Below, piece after piece: positions 1-7,921 of a DNA stretch of 34,367 bases. Within the stretch, counting starts at the first letter, position 1; each line of letters begins with the position of its first letter. Both the position numbers and the translations under genes were made by a program. Location: contig JBAXRT010000010.1 of the NCBI GenBank assembly GCA_037131065.1, positions 1 to 34,367 on the forward strand. The letters are read 5' to 3'. Source of the DNA: JBAXRT01 sp037131065. GTDB lineage: Bacteria > Bacteroidota > Bacteroidia > Bacteroidales > FEN-979. Under the pieces are notes generated by a model. That model had not been told where the DNA came from. It saw only the letters and a program-made list of their open reading frames with translations, and did no database searches.

Positions 1-441
1 TACGACGGGGTGATGCACTACGTTCCGCCTTACGACAGGCGTCACAACCTGAACCTGCTTGCCACCTACATTTTCGGCAAGAAAGGCACCTGGGAAATTG
101 ATCTCAGGTACAACTACGGGTCGGGATTCCCCTTTACCCAGACGCAGGGATTTTACGAAATGGTTGACTTTGTCGACATGGGCACCGATTATACTACAGC
201 CAACGGCCAGCTCGATATCCTTTACGGTGAATACGACCAGGGCAGGCTCCCCTATTACAGCCGCCTCGACTTCAACATGAAAAAGACTTTCTGGCTGGGA
301 AAGACCATGAAACTGGATGTAAACCTCAGCATTACCAATGTTCTCAACCAGCAGAATATCTTCTATTTCGACCGGGTGAGCTATACCCGGGTTGACCAGC
401 TGCCCTTCATGCCCAGCCTTGGTATCAGTTTTAGTTTCTGA
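1..441 (+). CDS. TonB-dependent receptor, C-terminal end (5' truncated by window)
   Basis: The frame is open from the first base, so the gene starts upstream and only the last 146 codons are seen. They look like the final strands of an outer-membrane beta-barrel: alternating aromatic/polar stretches (LNLLATYIFGKKGTWEIDLR, a YGSGFPF turn, LDFNMKKTFWL, MKLDVNLSITNVLNQQN) and a terminal phenylalanine (GISFSF) suited to BAM recognition. The 'NVLNQQN' turn before the last strand is typical of TonB-dependent receptors in Bacteroidota. The receptor would import a large ligand through the outer membrane with TonB/ExbBD energy; the substrate cannot be read from this end. deoC starts 17 bp downstream with its own ribosome-binding site. 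Another large barrel is possible but less likely. Confidence 0.8.
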   Translation, partial: YDGVMHYVPPYDRRHNLNLLATYIFGKKGTWEIDLRYNYGSGFPFTQTQGFYEMVDFVDMGTDYTTANGQLDILYGEYDQGRLPYYSRLDFNMKKTFWLGKTMKLDVNLSITNVLNQQNIFYFDRVSYTRVDQLPFMPSLGISFSF

Positions 442-458
442 TTTACAGGAGATAACCT

Positions 459-1295
459 ATGTTTTCATTCTCATTGCTCAACGGTATTCCATTCCGGGAG
501 GTGGAAGAGAGGGTCAGGTTGATCAACTCAACACACGAAGGGATGGATCCTGACCCCGGCACGGCACGGCGTATCCTTTCGCTGCTTGACCTGACAACAC
601 TGGAAGGGAGCGACAACGAGGCGAAGATCCGTACCCTTTGCGAGAAAGCACTTTCATTCCGGGAGAAGAACCTGCCCGGTCCTGCAGCCGTTTGCATTTA
701 CCCTCCCTTCATCGGTATCGCCAAACAGATCCTCAAAGACTCCGGGATCAGGGTGGCAACCACGGCAGGCGCCTTCCCCAGCGGGCAGATGCCGCTCCAG
801 GTCAAACTGGAAGAGATCCGTTTTGCCGTTGGAGAAGGGGCCGATGAGATCGATATCGTCATCTCACGCGGGACCTTTCTCGAAAACCATTATCACATTG
901 TCTACCGCGAGATCGACGCCATGAGGGAATTATCACGGGGCACAACACTAAAGGTGATCCTCGAGACGGGAGAACTCGGCTCGCCGGAAAACATTGCCAA
1001 GGCAAGCGAAATCGCCATCGAAGCCGGGGCCGACTTCATCAAGACATCCACGGGAAAAATACAGCCTGCTGCCACTGAAACTGCTGTTTACATCATGCTT
1101 GAAGTGATCAGGGCCCATTTTGCCAGGACTGGTAAAAAGATCGGGATCAAGCCGGCAGGGGGGATCAGCGAACCATCCAGGGCGCTGAATTATTTCACCC
1201 TGGTTAAGGAACTCCTCGGGGAGGAGTGGCTTCAGCCCGGGCTCTTCCGCATCGGGGCCAGCCGACTTGCCGACCGGCTTGCGGAAATTATTTAG
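459..1295 (+). CDS. deoC: Deoxyribose-phosphate aldolase
   Basis: Class I aldolase converting 2-deoxy-D-ribose 5-phosphate to glyceraldehyde 3-phosphate and acetaldehyde, the last step of deoxynucleoside catabolism in the cytoplasm. The 278 aa show the DeoC TIM-barrel landmarks: EIDIVIS (Asp132, equivalent to E. coli Asp102), the Schiff-base lysine in DFIKTSTGK (Lys195) and the second active-site lysine in GIKPAGGI (Lys231). The N-terminal ~30 residues are an extension also present in longer bacterial and animal DeoC proteins. An AGGAGA motif about 6-8 bases before the ATG supports the start. No other deo gene is adjacent, so regulation cannot be inferred. Confidence 0.95.
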   Translation: MFSFSLLNGIPFREVEERVRLINSTHEGMDPDPGTARRILSLLDLTTLEGSDNEAKIRTLCEKALSFREKNLPGPAAVCIYPPFIGIAKQILKDSGIRVATTAGAFPSGQMPLQVKLEEIRFAVGEGADEIDIVISRGTFLENHYHIVYREIDAMRELSRGTTLKVILETGELGSPENIAKASEIAIEAGADFIKTSTGKIQPAATETAVYIMLEVIRAHFARTGKKIGIKPAGGISEPSRALNYFTLVKELLGEEWLQPGLFRIGASRLADRLAEII

Positions 1296-1303
1296 TATAT
1301 TTG
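1296..1303 (+). promoter_or_regulatory. Bacteroidota -7 box for the small lipoprotein gene
   Basis: TATATTTG matches TAnnTTTG exactly and lies directly after the deoC stop, 15 bp before the ATG at 1319. No convincing -33 TTTG is seen at the usual spacing, so the call rests on the -7 box alone. Confidence 0.4.
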
Positions 1304-1318
1304 TCTAACCCCACAACC

Positions 1319-1726
1319 ATGAAAAATTCAACTATCCCGGCATTCATATTTTTGTCTTTTGCCCTGCTCTTCGTTGGCTGCGGAACCGATCCCTCCCCTT
1401 CCCCCGGTGATGCCCGGTCGCAGTTTCTCGGGCAATGGCGGGTAACGGAGAGTACAAAGAACCTCACTTACGACGTCAACATCACGGCAGACGTGAATTC
1501 ATCGGATGGAGTGCTAATTTACAATTTCGGGAGTTTCGGCAGTTCCGTCTCTGCAGGGGCCCTGATCAGCGGAAACCGGATCACACTCGATCCCAACCAG
1601 GAGATCGTCTCCGGCGTGATCATCAACGGGGCGGGGACCCTCTCGGGAAGCTCCATAAACTGGACCTACACAATAAACGACGGTGCTGACCTGATCACCG
1701 TCACTGCCGAGTTCAGGAGGCCCTGA
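1319..1726 (+). CDS. Small lipoprotein, lipocalin-like
   Basis: 135-aa protein with a lipoprotein signal: a short basic N-terminus, a hydrophobic core and the lipobox LFVGC with Cys21 as the lipidation site. The mature part resembles small lipocalin-like or META-type beta-barrels of Bacteroidota (FLGQWRVTES followed by alternating beta-strands and a terminal VTAEFRRP), but I do not recognise a specific family. I start it at the ATG at 1319 because the frame upstream overlaps deoC and would hide the signal peptide; a -7 box sits just before this ATG. It ends 3 bp before the convergent DUF4296 gene. Function unknown. Confidence 0.75.
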   Translation: MKNSTIPAFIFLSFALLFVGCGTDPSPSPGDARSQFLGQWRVTESTKNLTYDVNITADVNSSDGVLIYNFGSFGSSVSAGALISGNRITLDPNQEIVSGVIINGAGTLSGSSINWTYTINDGADLITVTAEFRRP

Positions 1727-1729
1727 CGA

Positions 1730-2095
1730 TCATTCTCCGGGACCATAAAAGCGCTGACGGTCGGTGATGACCTGCAGCACATACTCGTACATCTTATAGA
1801 ATTTCTCCGGATCCTCCTTGTAATAGGCAAGGTTCATGTTGAACCGTTCCCTGGAGATCCCGTATTTTTTGAACAACCGGTCGAAATAGACCCCGGCTAC
1901 TTTCTGCGGATCCTCTCCCTTGTTCCTTTTGATCAGCAGAAGAGCCTCTACTGTGTGCATATCGGCCAGCAAAAGGATCATCTTTGCCTCCGTAATCAGA
2001 GAATCCCGGGGCATCTCCTGTTTTTTTGTCCCGGAACCCGATTTTCCGCACGAAAAGAGAAAAAGGATCAGAACAATCGGAAGAAGGAACTTCAT
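1730..2095 (-). CDS. DUF4296 lipoprotein
   Basis: 121 aa with a lipoprotein signal (LFLFSCGK, Cys at 16). The rest is alpha-helical and matches the DUF4296 pattern of Bacteroidota: 'ITEAKMILLLADMHTVEA', a central 'KVAGVYFDRLFKKYGISRE' and 'NLAYYKEDPEKFYKMYEYV'. The family is widespread in this phylum and has no established function. It is the last gene of a minus-strand run recQ - OmpH-like - DUF4296 with gaps of 11 and 5 bp, so it is probably co-transcribed with them. Confidence 0.85.
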   Translation of the reverse strand: MKFLLPIVLILFLFSCGKSGSGTKKQEMPRDSLITEAKMILLLADMHTVEALLLIKRNKGEDPQKVAGVYFDRLFKKYGISRERFNMNLAYYKEDPEKFYKMYEYVLQVITDRQRFYGPGE

Positions 2096-2100
2096 GGAAA

Positions 2101-2760
2101 CTATTTTTTCCTGGAGTTGTAATCGTCGTTAATCGCCTTCAGTGCATCATTGGTTATATCAAGGGATTCGTTGGGAAGAAGGATCTCCCCTCCCTTCTTA
2201 AATCCCATAATAAAATCATAATTAAATTTCGTGTTATACCTCTTGAGGAAATTTGTAACGGTATCGAGCAGGCGCAGGTTCATGTTCAGCTCCTGCTCAG
2301 CCACGAGCTGTGTATAGCGGTCTTTTTTCTCCATGAGCGACTGCTGCTTCTGCATCAGCTGTTCGTAGATCACCTTCGCCTTCTCCTCCGTGATAGCGTT
2401 GGCAGCTACCTGGCGCTGGAAATCGGCAGCCTCCTTTTCAAGGGAAGCCTGCTCGGCCAGCACCTCCGACTGGAGTCGTTTCCCGGTTGTCTCCAGATCC
2501 CGGCGAAGCACCTTCACGAAATCATAATGGACATTCAGGGAATCGAGATTGAGAAAAACGACGGAAAGGGGGTTGGTTCCGGCAACCGGAACGGTGGCAG
2601 TACCTTTCGGTTCCTCACCACAGCCGCCGGAAACATGAAAATAAAAGAATATGCCAATCCCGATCAGGATGATAATCGAAAGGACAGTATTGAAATTAAA
2701 TACGAAAAATTTACGCTTTACCTGAGGCTCTTCAGGTTTCATGATGGTTTCTTCTTGCAT
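2101..2760 (-). CDS. Membrane-anchored OmpH/Skp-like protein
   Basis: 219 aa. One transmembrane segment (about residues 21-40, FNTVLSIIILIGIGIFFYF) is followed by a short linker and an OmpH/Skp-like domain. That domain begins with a beta-strand (SVVFLNLDSLNVHYDF), has a long coiled-coil hairpin (about 82-155, rich in E/Q/K/A) and closes with a conserved-looking 'NYDFIMGFKKGGEILLPNESLDITNDALKAIND'. Skp is a periplasmic chaperone holding unfolded outer-membrane proteins. This protein is anchored by a signal anchor rather than released, as in many Bacteroidota homologues. Chaperone activity is inferred from the family. It lies between recQ and the DUF4296 lipoprotein in one transcription unit. 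Confidence 0.75.
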   Translation of the reverse strand: MQEETIMKPEEPQVKRKFFVFNFNTVLSIIILIGIGIFFYFHVSGGCGEEPKGTATVPVAGTNPLSVVFLNLDSLNVHYDFVKVLRRDLETTGKRLQSEVLAEQASLEKEAADFQRQVAANAITEEKAKVIYEQLMQKQQSLMEKKDRYTQLVAEQELNMNLRLLDTVTNFLKRYNTKFNYDFIMGFKKGGEILLPNESLDITNDALKAINDDYNSRKK

Positions 2761-2771
2761 GATGTTGATGT

Positions 2772-4946
2772 TTAATTACCTAGTTCTGAAATGAATTTAA
2801 TGCGCATTAGCCGTAACTCCTCTTCCGTGAACTCATCTTCGCCCAGCTCTTTCTGGGCCTCTTCGATCGAATCGGATTCAGCCTTGCGGAAATATTCGAA
2901 GATCTCCTCCTGGTGGTAGGGATCAATAAATTCGTCAACATAATAGTTTAGATCGATCCTGGTTCCTGAACCCACGATGCTTTCGATCTCCGTGAGGAGC
3001 TCATCAAAACTGAGGTTCTTGGCCAAGGCGATATCTTCGAGGGAGATCTTGCGATCGATGCTCTGGATAATATAAACCTTGATCCCCGATTTATTAATCA
3101 CCGATTTCACCACCATATCCATAGGCCGGATGATCTCATTCTCATCTACATATTCCTTGATGAGATCGAGGAAGGGCTTCCCGTATTTCAGGGCCTTCCC
3201 GGAACCAACGCCTGTGATCTGTTTCAGTTCATCCACTGTGACAGGATACTGGATGGCCATATCTTCCAGCGAAGGATCCTGGAAAATAACGAAGGGCGGA
3301 AGTTTCTCCTTCCTGGCGATCTCCTTGCGGAGGTCCTTCAGCAGGGAGAAGAGGGTCTTATCGGCTGTGCTGCTTTTCGATCCCAGGGCTTCAAAAAGTT
3401 CCTCCTCCTCCGGGTTCTCAAAATCATGGTCATCAACCAGCATCATCGAGTGGGGATTCTTCAAAAACTCCTGTCCCTCCGGACTGATCTTCAGGATCCC
3501 GTAATTCTCAATGTCCTTGTTGAGCAAACGTTCGATCAGGGTCTGGCGGATGACGGCATTCCAGAACTTCTCGTCCCGATCGCCGCCTTTTCCGAAGACC
3601 TCAAGCTTGTTGTGTTTGTACGATTTGATCGTGGAGGTCCCCTTACCGAGGATGATGTTGATGATGTGCTTGTTCTTGAACTGCTGCTTTACTGCCAGAA
3701 CCGTCTCCAGTACAAGCTGAACGTACTGTTTCCCTTCAAACTTCTTGCGCGGGTGCATACAGTTGTCGCAGTTCGAGCAATTTTCCTCTGTATAGATCTC
3801 CCCGAAATAGTGAAGCAGCTGCTTGCGACGGCAAACCGATGATTCGCTGTAGGCGACTGTCTCCATGAGGAGCTGTTTCGCGATCTCCTGCTCAGCAACC
3901 GATTTTCCCTTCAGGAATTTCTCCAGCTTCTGTATATCGTCATAACTGTAAAAGGCGATGCAGTTTCCTTCGCCATCATCGCGCCCGGACCTTCCCGTCT
4001 CCTGGTAATATCCTTCCAGGCTCTTGGGCATATCATTATGGATCACGTAGCGGATGTCGGGCTTATCGATACCCATGCCGAAGGCGATGGTTGCCACGAT
4101 CACATCCACCTCCTCCATGAGAAACTTATCCTGGTTCTGCCGGCGTGTAGAGGCATCCAGCCCGGCATGGTAAGGCAGGGCCTTGATCCCGTTCACCACG
4201 AAAGATTCAGCCAGCTCCTCCACCTTCTTCCTGCTGAGGCAATAGACGATCCCCGATTTCCCAGGCTGTCCCTTGATGTACTTGATGATGTCCTTGGTGA
4301 CATTCTTTGTCTTGGCCTTCACCTCGTAATAGAGGTTCGGACGGTTAAAGGAGGAGAGGTAGACCGAGGCATCCATCATATTCAGGTTCTTCTGGATATC
4401 CTGTTGCACCTTTGGTGTGGCAGTGGCAGTAAGCGCAATAACCGGGACCTTCTGACCAATTGCCTCGATGATCGGCCTCAGCCGGCGGTATTCGGGACGG
4501 AAATCGTGTCCCCATTCCGAAATACAGTGGGCTTCATCAATGGCATAAAAGGAGATGTCGACATTCTTGAGAAAATCGATATTCTCCTCTTTGGTAATGG
4601 TCTCCGGAGCTACATAGAGCAACTTCGTCTTTCCGTCGACAATATCCTTCTTGACCTGGGTAATCTCCTGTTTGGTCAGGGATGAATTCATGAAATGGGC
4701 CACATCGGTGTCAGTCCCGAAACTCCGGATTGAATCCACCTGGTTCTTCATCAGGGCAATGAGGGGGGAGACGATGATGGCAGTGCCCGGTTTAAGAAGC
4801 GCCGGGATCTGGTAGCAAAGCGATTTTCCTCCGCCTGTCGGCATGATGACAAAGGTATCCTTGTCGGAGAGGAGGTTCTGTATGATGGCTTCCTGGTTAC
4901 CCTTAAAACTGTCATAACCAAATACTTTCTTCAGAATCTCGTGCAG
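2772..4946 (-). CDS. recQ: ATP-dependent DNA helicase RecQ (start codon unresolved)
   Basis: 3'-5' superfamily 2 helicase for recombination and fork repair. Numbered from the Met at 4844: Walker A PTGGGKS (2-8), DEAH box (103-106) within IDEAHCISEWGHDFRPEYRR, motif VI QETGRSGRD, zinc-binding Cys338, Cys356, Cys359 and Cys362 of the RQC region, then a winged helix, an HRDC domain (around TVDELKQITGVGSGKA) and a helical C-terminal extension usual in Bacteroidota RecQ. Conserved N-terminal sequence (LHEILKKVFGYDSFKGNQEA, IIQNLL) continues in frame upstream of 4844, so that Met is not the true start. The frame stays open to 5021 with no ATG, GTG or TTG. I place the start provisionally at CTG 4944-4946, 8 bases after AAGGAAG; a rare start or an indel are alternatives. 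Confidence 0.93.
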   Translation of the reverse strand: MHEILKKVFGYDSFKGNQEAIIQNLLSDKDTFVIMPTGGGKSLCYQIPALLKPGTAIIVSPLIALMKNQVDSIRSFGTDTDVAHFMNSSLTKQEITQVKKDIVDGKTKLLYVAPETITKEENIDFLKNVDISFYAIDEAHCISEWGHDFRPEYRRLRPIIEAIGQKVPVIALTATATPKVQQDIQKNLNMMDASVYLSSFNRPNLYYEVKAKTKNVTKDIIKYIKGQPGKSGIVYCLSRKKVEELAESFVVNGIKALPYHAGLDASTRRQNQDKFLMEEVDVIVATIAFGMGIDKPDIRYVIHNDMPKSLEGYYQETGRSGRDDGEGNCIAFYSYDDIQKLEKFLKGKSVAEQEIAKQLLMETVAYSESSVCRRKQLLHYFGEIYTEENCSNCDNCMHPRKKFEGKQYVQLVLETVLAVKQQFKNKHIINIILGKGTSTIKSYKHNKLEVFGKGGDRDEKFWNAVIRQTLIERLLNKDIENYGILKISPEGQEFLKNPHSMMLVDDHDFENPEEEELFEALGSKSSTADKTLFSLLKDLRKEIARKEKLPPFVIFQDPSLEDMAIQYPVTVDELKQITGVGSGKALKYGKPFLDLIKEYVDENEIIRPMDMVVKSVINKSGIKVYIIQSIDRKISLEDIALAKNLSFDELLTEIESIVGSGTRIDLNYYVDEFIDPYHQEEIFEYFRKAESDSIEEAQKELGEDEFTEEELRLMRIKFISELGN

Positions 4947-5045
4947 ATTGTATACTTCCTTCTTTCCTGCCTTCCTATGACTTTGATTTATTTTCGTAAC
5001 TTTGTTCAGGGTAACTGATTTTTAGATAAATAATAGCGCTATATA

Positions 5046-5077
5046 CAAATATAAAGTAAATCAACAGTGATAAACAA
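5046..5077 (-). promoter_or_regulatory. recQ promoter (-33 TTG / -7 TATATTTG)
   Basis: Read on the minus strand: TTG at 5077-5075, a 21-base spacer, then TATATTTG at 5053-5046, a full match to the Bacteroidota -7 box. Transcription would begin near 5040, upstream of all candidate recQ starts. It lies in the AT-rich gap between divergent recQ and kdsD. Confidence 0.6.
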
Positions 5078-5100
5078 GTTTTTTTAAAAAAAATTGTACT

Positions 5101-6066
5101 TTGAAGACTAATCCATCCCTGAAAAAAATCGCCATCAATACCATCCGCGATGAGGCATCAGCGGTTTCGGGACTGACGAACGCAGTGAATGATGATTTTC
5201 TGAAGTCGGTTCGACTGATCCTCTCTTCTAGGGGCAGGGTGATCGTAACCGGTATCGGAAAGAGTGCCATCATCGGGCAAAAGATCGTTGCCACTCTGAA
5301 TTCAACCGGTACACCAGCCATCTTTCTTCATGCCGCCGATGCCATCCACGGCGATCTGGGCATTGTACAAAAAGAAGATATCGTGCTCTGTCTCTCCAAG
5401 AGCGGTGAGACTCCGGAGATCAAAGTACTGATCCCGCTGTTGAAACAGAGAGGAAGCGCACTGATCGCCATAGTCGGTAACACAGGATCATATCTCGCGA
5501 AGCAGGCCGACACGGTGATCGATACCACGGTTGAAAAGGAGGCCTGCCCGAACAACCTGACCCCGACCTCCAGCACTACCGCCCAGCTGGTTATGGGTGA
5601 CGCGCTCGCTGTATGCCTTTTGGAGAGCAGGGGATTTACACCTGCCGATTTTGCCAAATTCCACCCGGGAGGGATCCTTGGGAAGGAGCTCTACCTTCGG
5701 GTAGCGGACCTCTATGTCCATAACCAGGTGCCTGTAGTCGCCCCCGGGGATACGATCAGGAAGGTGATCGTGGAGATCTCCTCCAAAAGGCTCGGGGCCA
5801 CGGCCGTACTCAACGGGAGCAAGCTGGTCGGGATCATCACCGACGGGGATATCCGCAGGATGCTGGAAAAAGAGACGAACATCAACAAGCTAAAAGCGGC
5901 CGATATCATGTCGCTGAACCCCCGGACGATTGAGCCTGAAGCCCTCGTGGTGGATGCGCTGAGCATCATGCGTCAGCACAACATTACCCAGATCCTTGTG
6001 ATGGAGCGCAAAAAATACAAAGGGGTGATCCACCTCCATGATATTCTGAAAGAGGGGATCCTGTAA
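5101..6066 (+). CDS. kdsD: Arabinose-5-phosphate isomerase (KpsF/GutQ family)
   Basis: Interconverts D-ribulose 5-phosphate and D-arabinose 5-phosphate, the first step toward KDO for lipopolysaccharide. The 321 aa hold an N-terminal SIS sugar-isomerase domain (about 30-165; GIGKSAIIGQK, CLSKSGETPE), the conserved AKFHPGG segment (His188) and two C-terminal CBS domains (about 203-260 and 266-321; GIITDGDIRRML). The start is the TTG at 5101: an in-frame stop lies at 5071-5073, no ATG or GTG occurs in between, and the resulting N-terminus has normal family length. The LPS-export ATPase gene follows 51 bp downstream, which supports the LPS role. Confusion with GutQ-type isozymes is possible; they catalyse the same reaction. 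Confidence 0.92.
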   Translation: MKTNPSLKKIAINTIRDEASAVSGLTNAVNDDFLKSVRLILSSRGRVIVTGIGKSAIIGQKIVATLNSTGTPAIFLHAADAIHGDLGIVQKEDIVLCLSKSGETPEIKVLIPLLKQRGSALIAIVGNTGSYLAKQADTVIDTTVEKEACPNNLTPTSSTTAQLVMGDALAVCLLESRGFTPADFAKFHPGGILGKELYLRVADLYVHNQVPVVAPGDTIRKVIVEISSKRLGATAVLNGSKLVGIITDGDIRRMLEKETNINKLKAADIMSLNPRTIEPEALVVDALSIMRQHNITQILVMERKKYKGVIHLHDILKEGIL

Positions 6067-6117
6067 CAAACTCACCATTCTTTCGTTTTCTATAAAGATT
6101 CACAAATCAGCCATCGC

Positions 6118-6840
6118 ATGGTTCTCAGGACGGAAAAAATCATAAAGAAATACCGGAAACGCACCGTGGTCAACGAAGTCACGGTTGAGGTCAAACAGGG
6201 TGAGATTGTCGGATTGCTGGGACCCAACGGCGCAGGAAAGACCACCTCTTTTTACATCATCGTCGGCTTGATAAAACCACTGTCGGGAGAGGTCTTTCTC
6301 GATGATATGAACATCACGAAGGAGCCCATGTACAAGCGCGCCCAGCGGGGGATCAGCTACCTGCCGCAGGAAGCCTCGGTCTTCCGTAAACTGACCGTGG
6401 AGGACAACATCAAAGCAATTCTGGAATTTACAGGCCTGAACAAGGAACAGCAAAAGGAGCGTCTGGAGAAGCTGCTCGATGAATTCGGCCTGCAACACGT
6501 CAGGAAAAGCGAGGGGATCACCCTCTCCGGCGGTGAACGAAGAAGAACCGAGATCGCCCGCTGCCTTGCCGTCGATCCGAAGTTCATTCTCCTCGACGAA
6601 CCCTTTGCAGGGATCGACCCGATTGCCGTGGAGGACATTCAGCAGATCGTAACCAAGCTGAAGGAGAAAAACATAGGAGTCCTCATCACCGACCATAATG
6701 TCCACGAAACCCTCACAATCACCGACCGCTCCTACCTTCTCTTCGAAGGATCTATCCTGCGTGCCGGCACCTCGGTGGAACTAGCCGAAGATCCCCATGT
6801 AAGGAAGGTTTACCTGGGGCAGAATTTTGAGCTACGCTAG
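6118..6840 (+). CDS. lptB: LPS export ABC transporter ATPase
   Basis: Cytoplasmic ATPase that, with LptFG, extracts LPS from the inner membrane for transport to the cell surface. All ABC motifs are present: Walker A GPNGAGKT (35-42), Q-loop in YLPQEASVF, signature LSGGE (136-140), Walker B ILLDEP (157-162), and the H-loop His193 in TDHNV. The 'YLPQEASVFRKLTVEDNI' segment and the closing 'VYLGQNFELR' are characteristic of LptB rather than of amino-acid ABC ATPases. The length (240 aa) is normal. It follows kdsD in the same orientation, an LPS pairing seen in many Gram-negatives. The stop codon is followed within 3 bp by the heptad-repeat element. Confidence 0.95.
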   Translation: MVLRTEKIIKKYRKRTVVNEVTVEVKQGEIVGLLGPNGAGKTTSFYIIVGLIKPLSGEVFLDDMNITKEPMYKRAQRGISYLPQEASVFRKLTVEDNIKAILEFTGLNKEQQKERLEKLLDEFGLQHVRKSEGITLSGGERRRTEIARCLAVDPKFILLDEPFAGIDPIAVEDIQQIVTKLKEKNIGVLITDHNVHETLTITDRSYLLFEGSILRAGTSVELAEDPHVRKVYLGQNFELR

Positions 6841-6842
6841 TC

Positions 6843-7024
6843 AAAGCCAGAAGTCAGAAGTTAGAAGTCTGAACTTAAGTTAGAAGGTAGAACTACGAAG
6901 TTCTGTTTGAAGTTCACGCTTCCAACCTCGTACTTCAGAATTCTTGTATCACAAGTAACTAAAAAAGGTCAACGCTATTTAGGCATCGACATCCGTTCTA
7001 CCTTCTAACTTCTGCCTTCGTACT
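6843..7024. repeat. Heptad-repeat element with inverted arms between convergent genes
   Basis: The whole gap between lptB (+) and pssA (-) is built from imperfect 7-nt units of the form nnnGAAG. The left arm reads CCAGAAG-TCAGAAG-TTAGAAG and later AAGTTAGAAGGTAGAAC. The right arm carries the exact reverse complement GTTCTACCTTCTAACTT near 6994-7010. A transcript from either side could fold into a long stem, so the element may act as a bidirectional terminator or 3' end stabiliser. Related copies are at 13829, 17482, 18729, 20961 and 24190. Confidence 0.7.
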
Positions 7025-7762
7025 TTATATATACCGTTGCATGAATAAGGAAAGTAACAGGTAAGTGATGATTATCAGCGGTATGGCGCTCAGCGAGAAG
7101 AGGATCAGCAGTGCCAGGGAGATAAGCAGGAAGATATATCGCACCTCGTTCCCTTTCCAGACCAAACTCTTGAATTTCATTGAAAAGATCCTGAAGTCGG
7201 AGACCAACAGGTAGGAAAAGAAGACGGCGAGGATGGTAAGGACGCGCGTGTTGGAGAGCAGATCGGTAAGAAATCCGGTTTTAATGAGGGTAAAGATCTC
7301 TCCTTCCATACCCACGATCATCGGGATGGAGGCGAAGAAAAGGGCATTGGCGGGTGTCGGCAACCCGATGAAGTTTGTCTCCTGGCGCAGGTCGATGTTG
7401 AACTTTGCCAGCCTGAAAGCGGAACACAGGGGGATCAGCATGGCAAACCAGGGGGCAATGTGCATCCTTTCGAGAAGATTCCCGCCGCTTGTGCAGTTCA
7501 CCGAGATCATCTGGAAGACCAGGATCCCCGGGGCCACCCCGAAGGAGACCACATCCGCCAGTGAATCGAGCTGCTTCCCAAGCTCGGAGTAAGCTTTAAG
7601 CAGCCTGGCAGCCGTTCCGTCGAGATAATCAAAAACAGCGGCAATAAATATTAAAAGCCCTGCTGCGGGAAGATTACCATGAAAGATCAGAATGATGGAG
7701 GTCAGCCCGCACAGGAGATTTGCGGCTGTAAAGGCATTGGGGATATGTTGCGTTATTTTCAT
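7025..7762 (-). CDS. pssA: CDP-diacylglycerol--serine O-phosphatidyltransferase
   Basis: Integral membrane enzyme joining serine to CDP-diacylglycerol to make phosphatidylserine, the precursor of phosphatidylethanolamine. The CDP-alcohol phosphatidyltransferase signature D-G-x2-A-R-x8-G-x3-D-x3-D is complete at Asp48, Gly49, Ala52, Arg53, Gly62, Asp66 and Asp70. The remainder is a series of hydrophobic helices, with the final ones at about 180-240. The N-terminus MKITQHIPNAFTAANLLCG is typical for the short bacterial type II PssA. The 245-aa length is normal. A minus-strand TAAATTTG box (7830-7823) could drive it. It is convergent with lptB across the heptad-repeat element. Confidence 0.93.
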   Translation of the reverse strand: MKITQHIPNAFTAANLLCGLTSIILIFHGNLPAAGLLIFIAAVFDYLDGTAARLLKAYSELGKQLDSLADVVSFGVAPGILVFQMISVNCTSGGNLLERMHIAPWFAMLIPLCSAFRLAKFNIDLRQETNFIGLPTPANALFFASIPMIVGMEGEIFTLIKTGFLTDLLSNTRVLTILAVFFSYLLVSDFRIFSMKFKSLVWKGNEVRYIFLLISLALLILFSLSAIPLIIITYLLLSLFMQRYI

Positions 7763-7822
7763 CTTTCGTTTTTTTTGCGCGGAACCGGGACATCAAAGGA
7801 TCAGAAACCCTGATATTCAAAA

Positions 7823-7830
7823 CAAATTTA
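7823..7830 (-). promoter_or_regulatory. Possible -7 box for pssA
   Basis: On the minus strand this reads TAAATTTG (TAnnTTTG consensus), 60 bp before the pssA ATG. No clear -33 element is visible and the region is AT-rich, so a chance match cannot be excluded. Confidence 0.35.
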
Positions 7831-7921
7831 TGAAATATTACATATCACCGGGAAAGCTGAACCGGTATGCCTTTGAAATAAATCCGCTATTTTTACAACT
7901 TTCAAAATTATTCATAAGTTT

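Noticed and set aside
2026..2775. Plus-strand open frame of 249 codons
   Set aside because: It lies opposite the OmpH-like gene, has no recognisable domain, and mirrors codons of the minus-strand gene.
4038..4685. Plus-strand open frame of 215 codons inside recQ
   Set aside because: Antisense to the conserved helicase motifs of recQ; histidine/leucine-rich shadow with no domain.
6843..7024. CRISPR array
   Set aside because: Repeat units are only 7 nt, imperfect and contiguous without spacers, and there are no cas genes.
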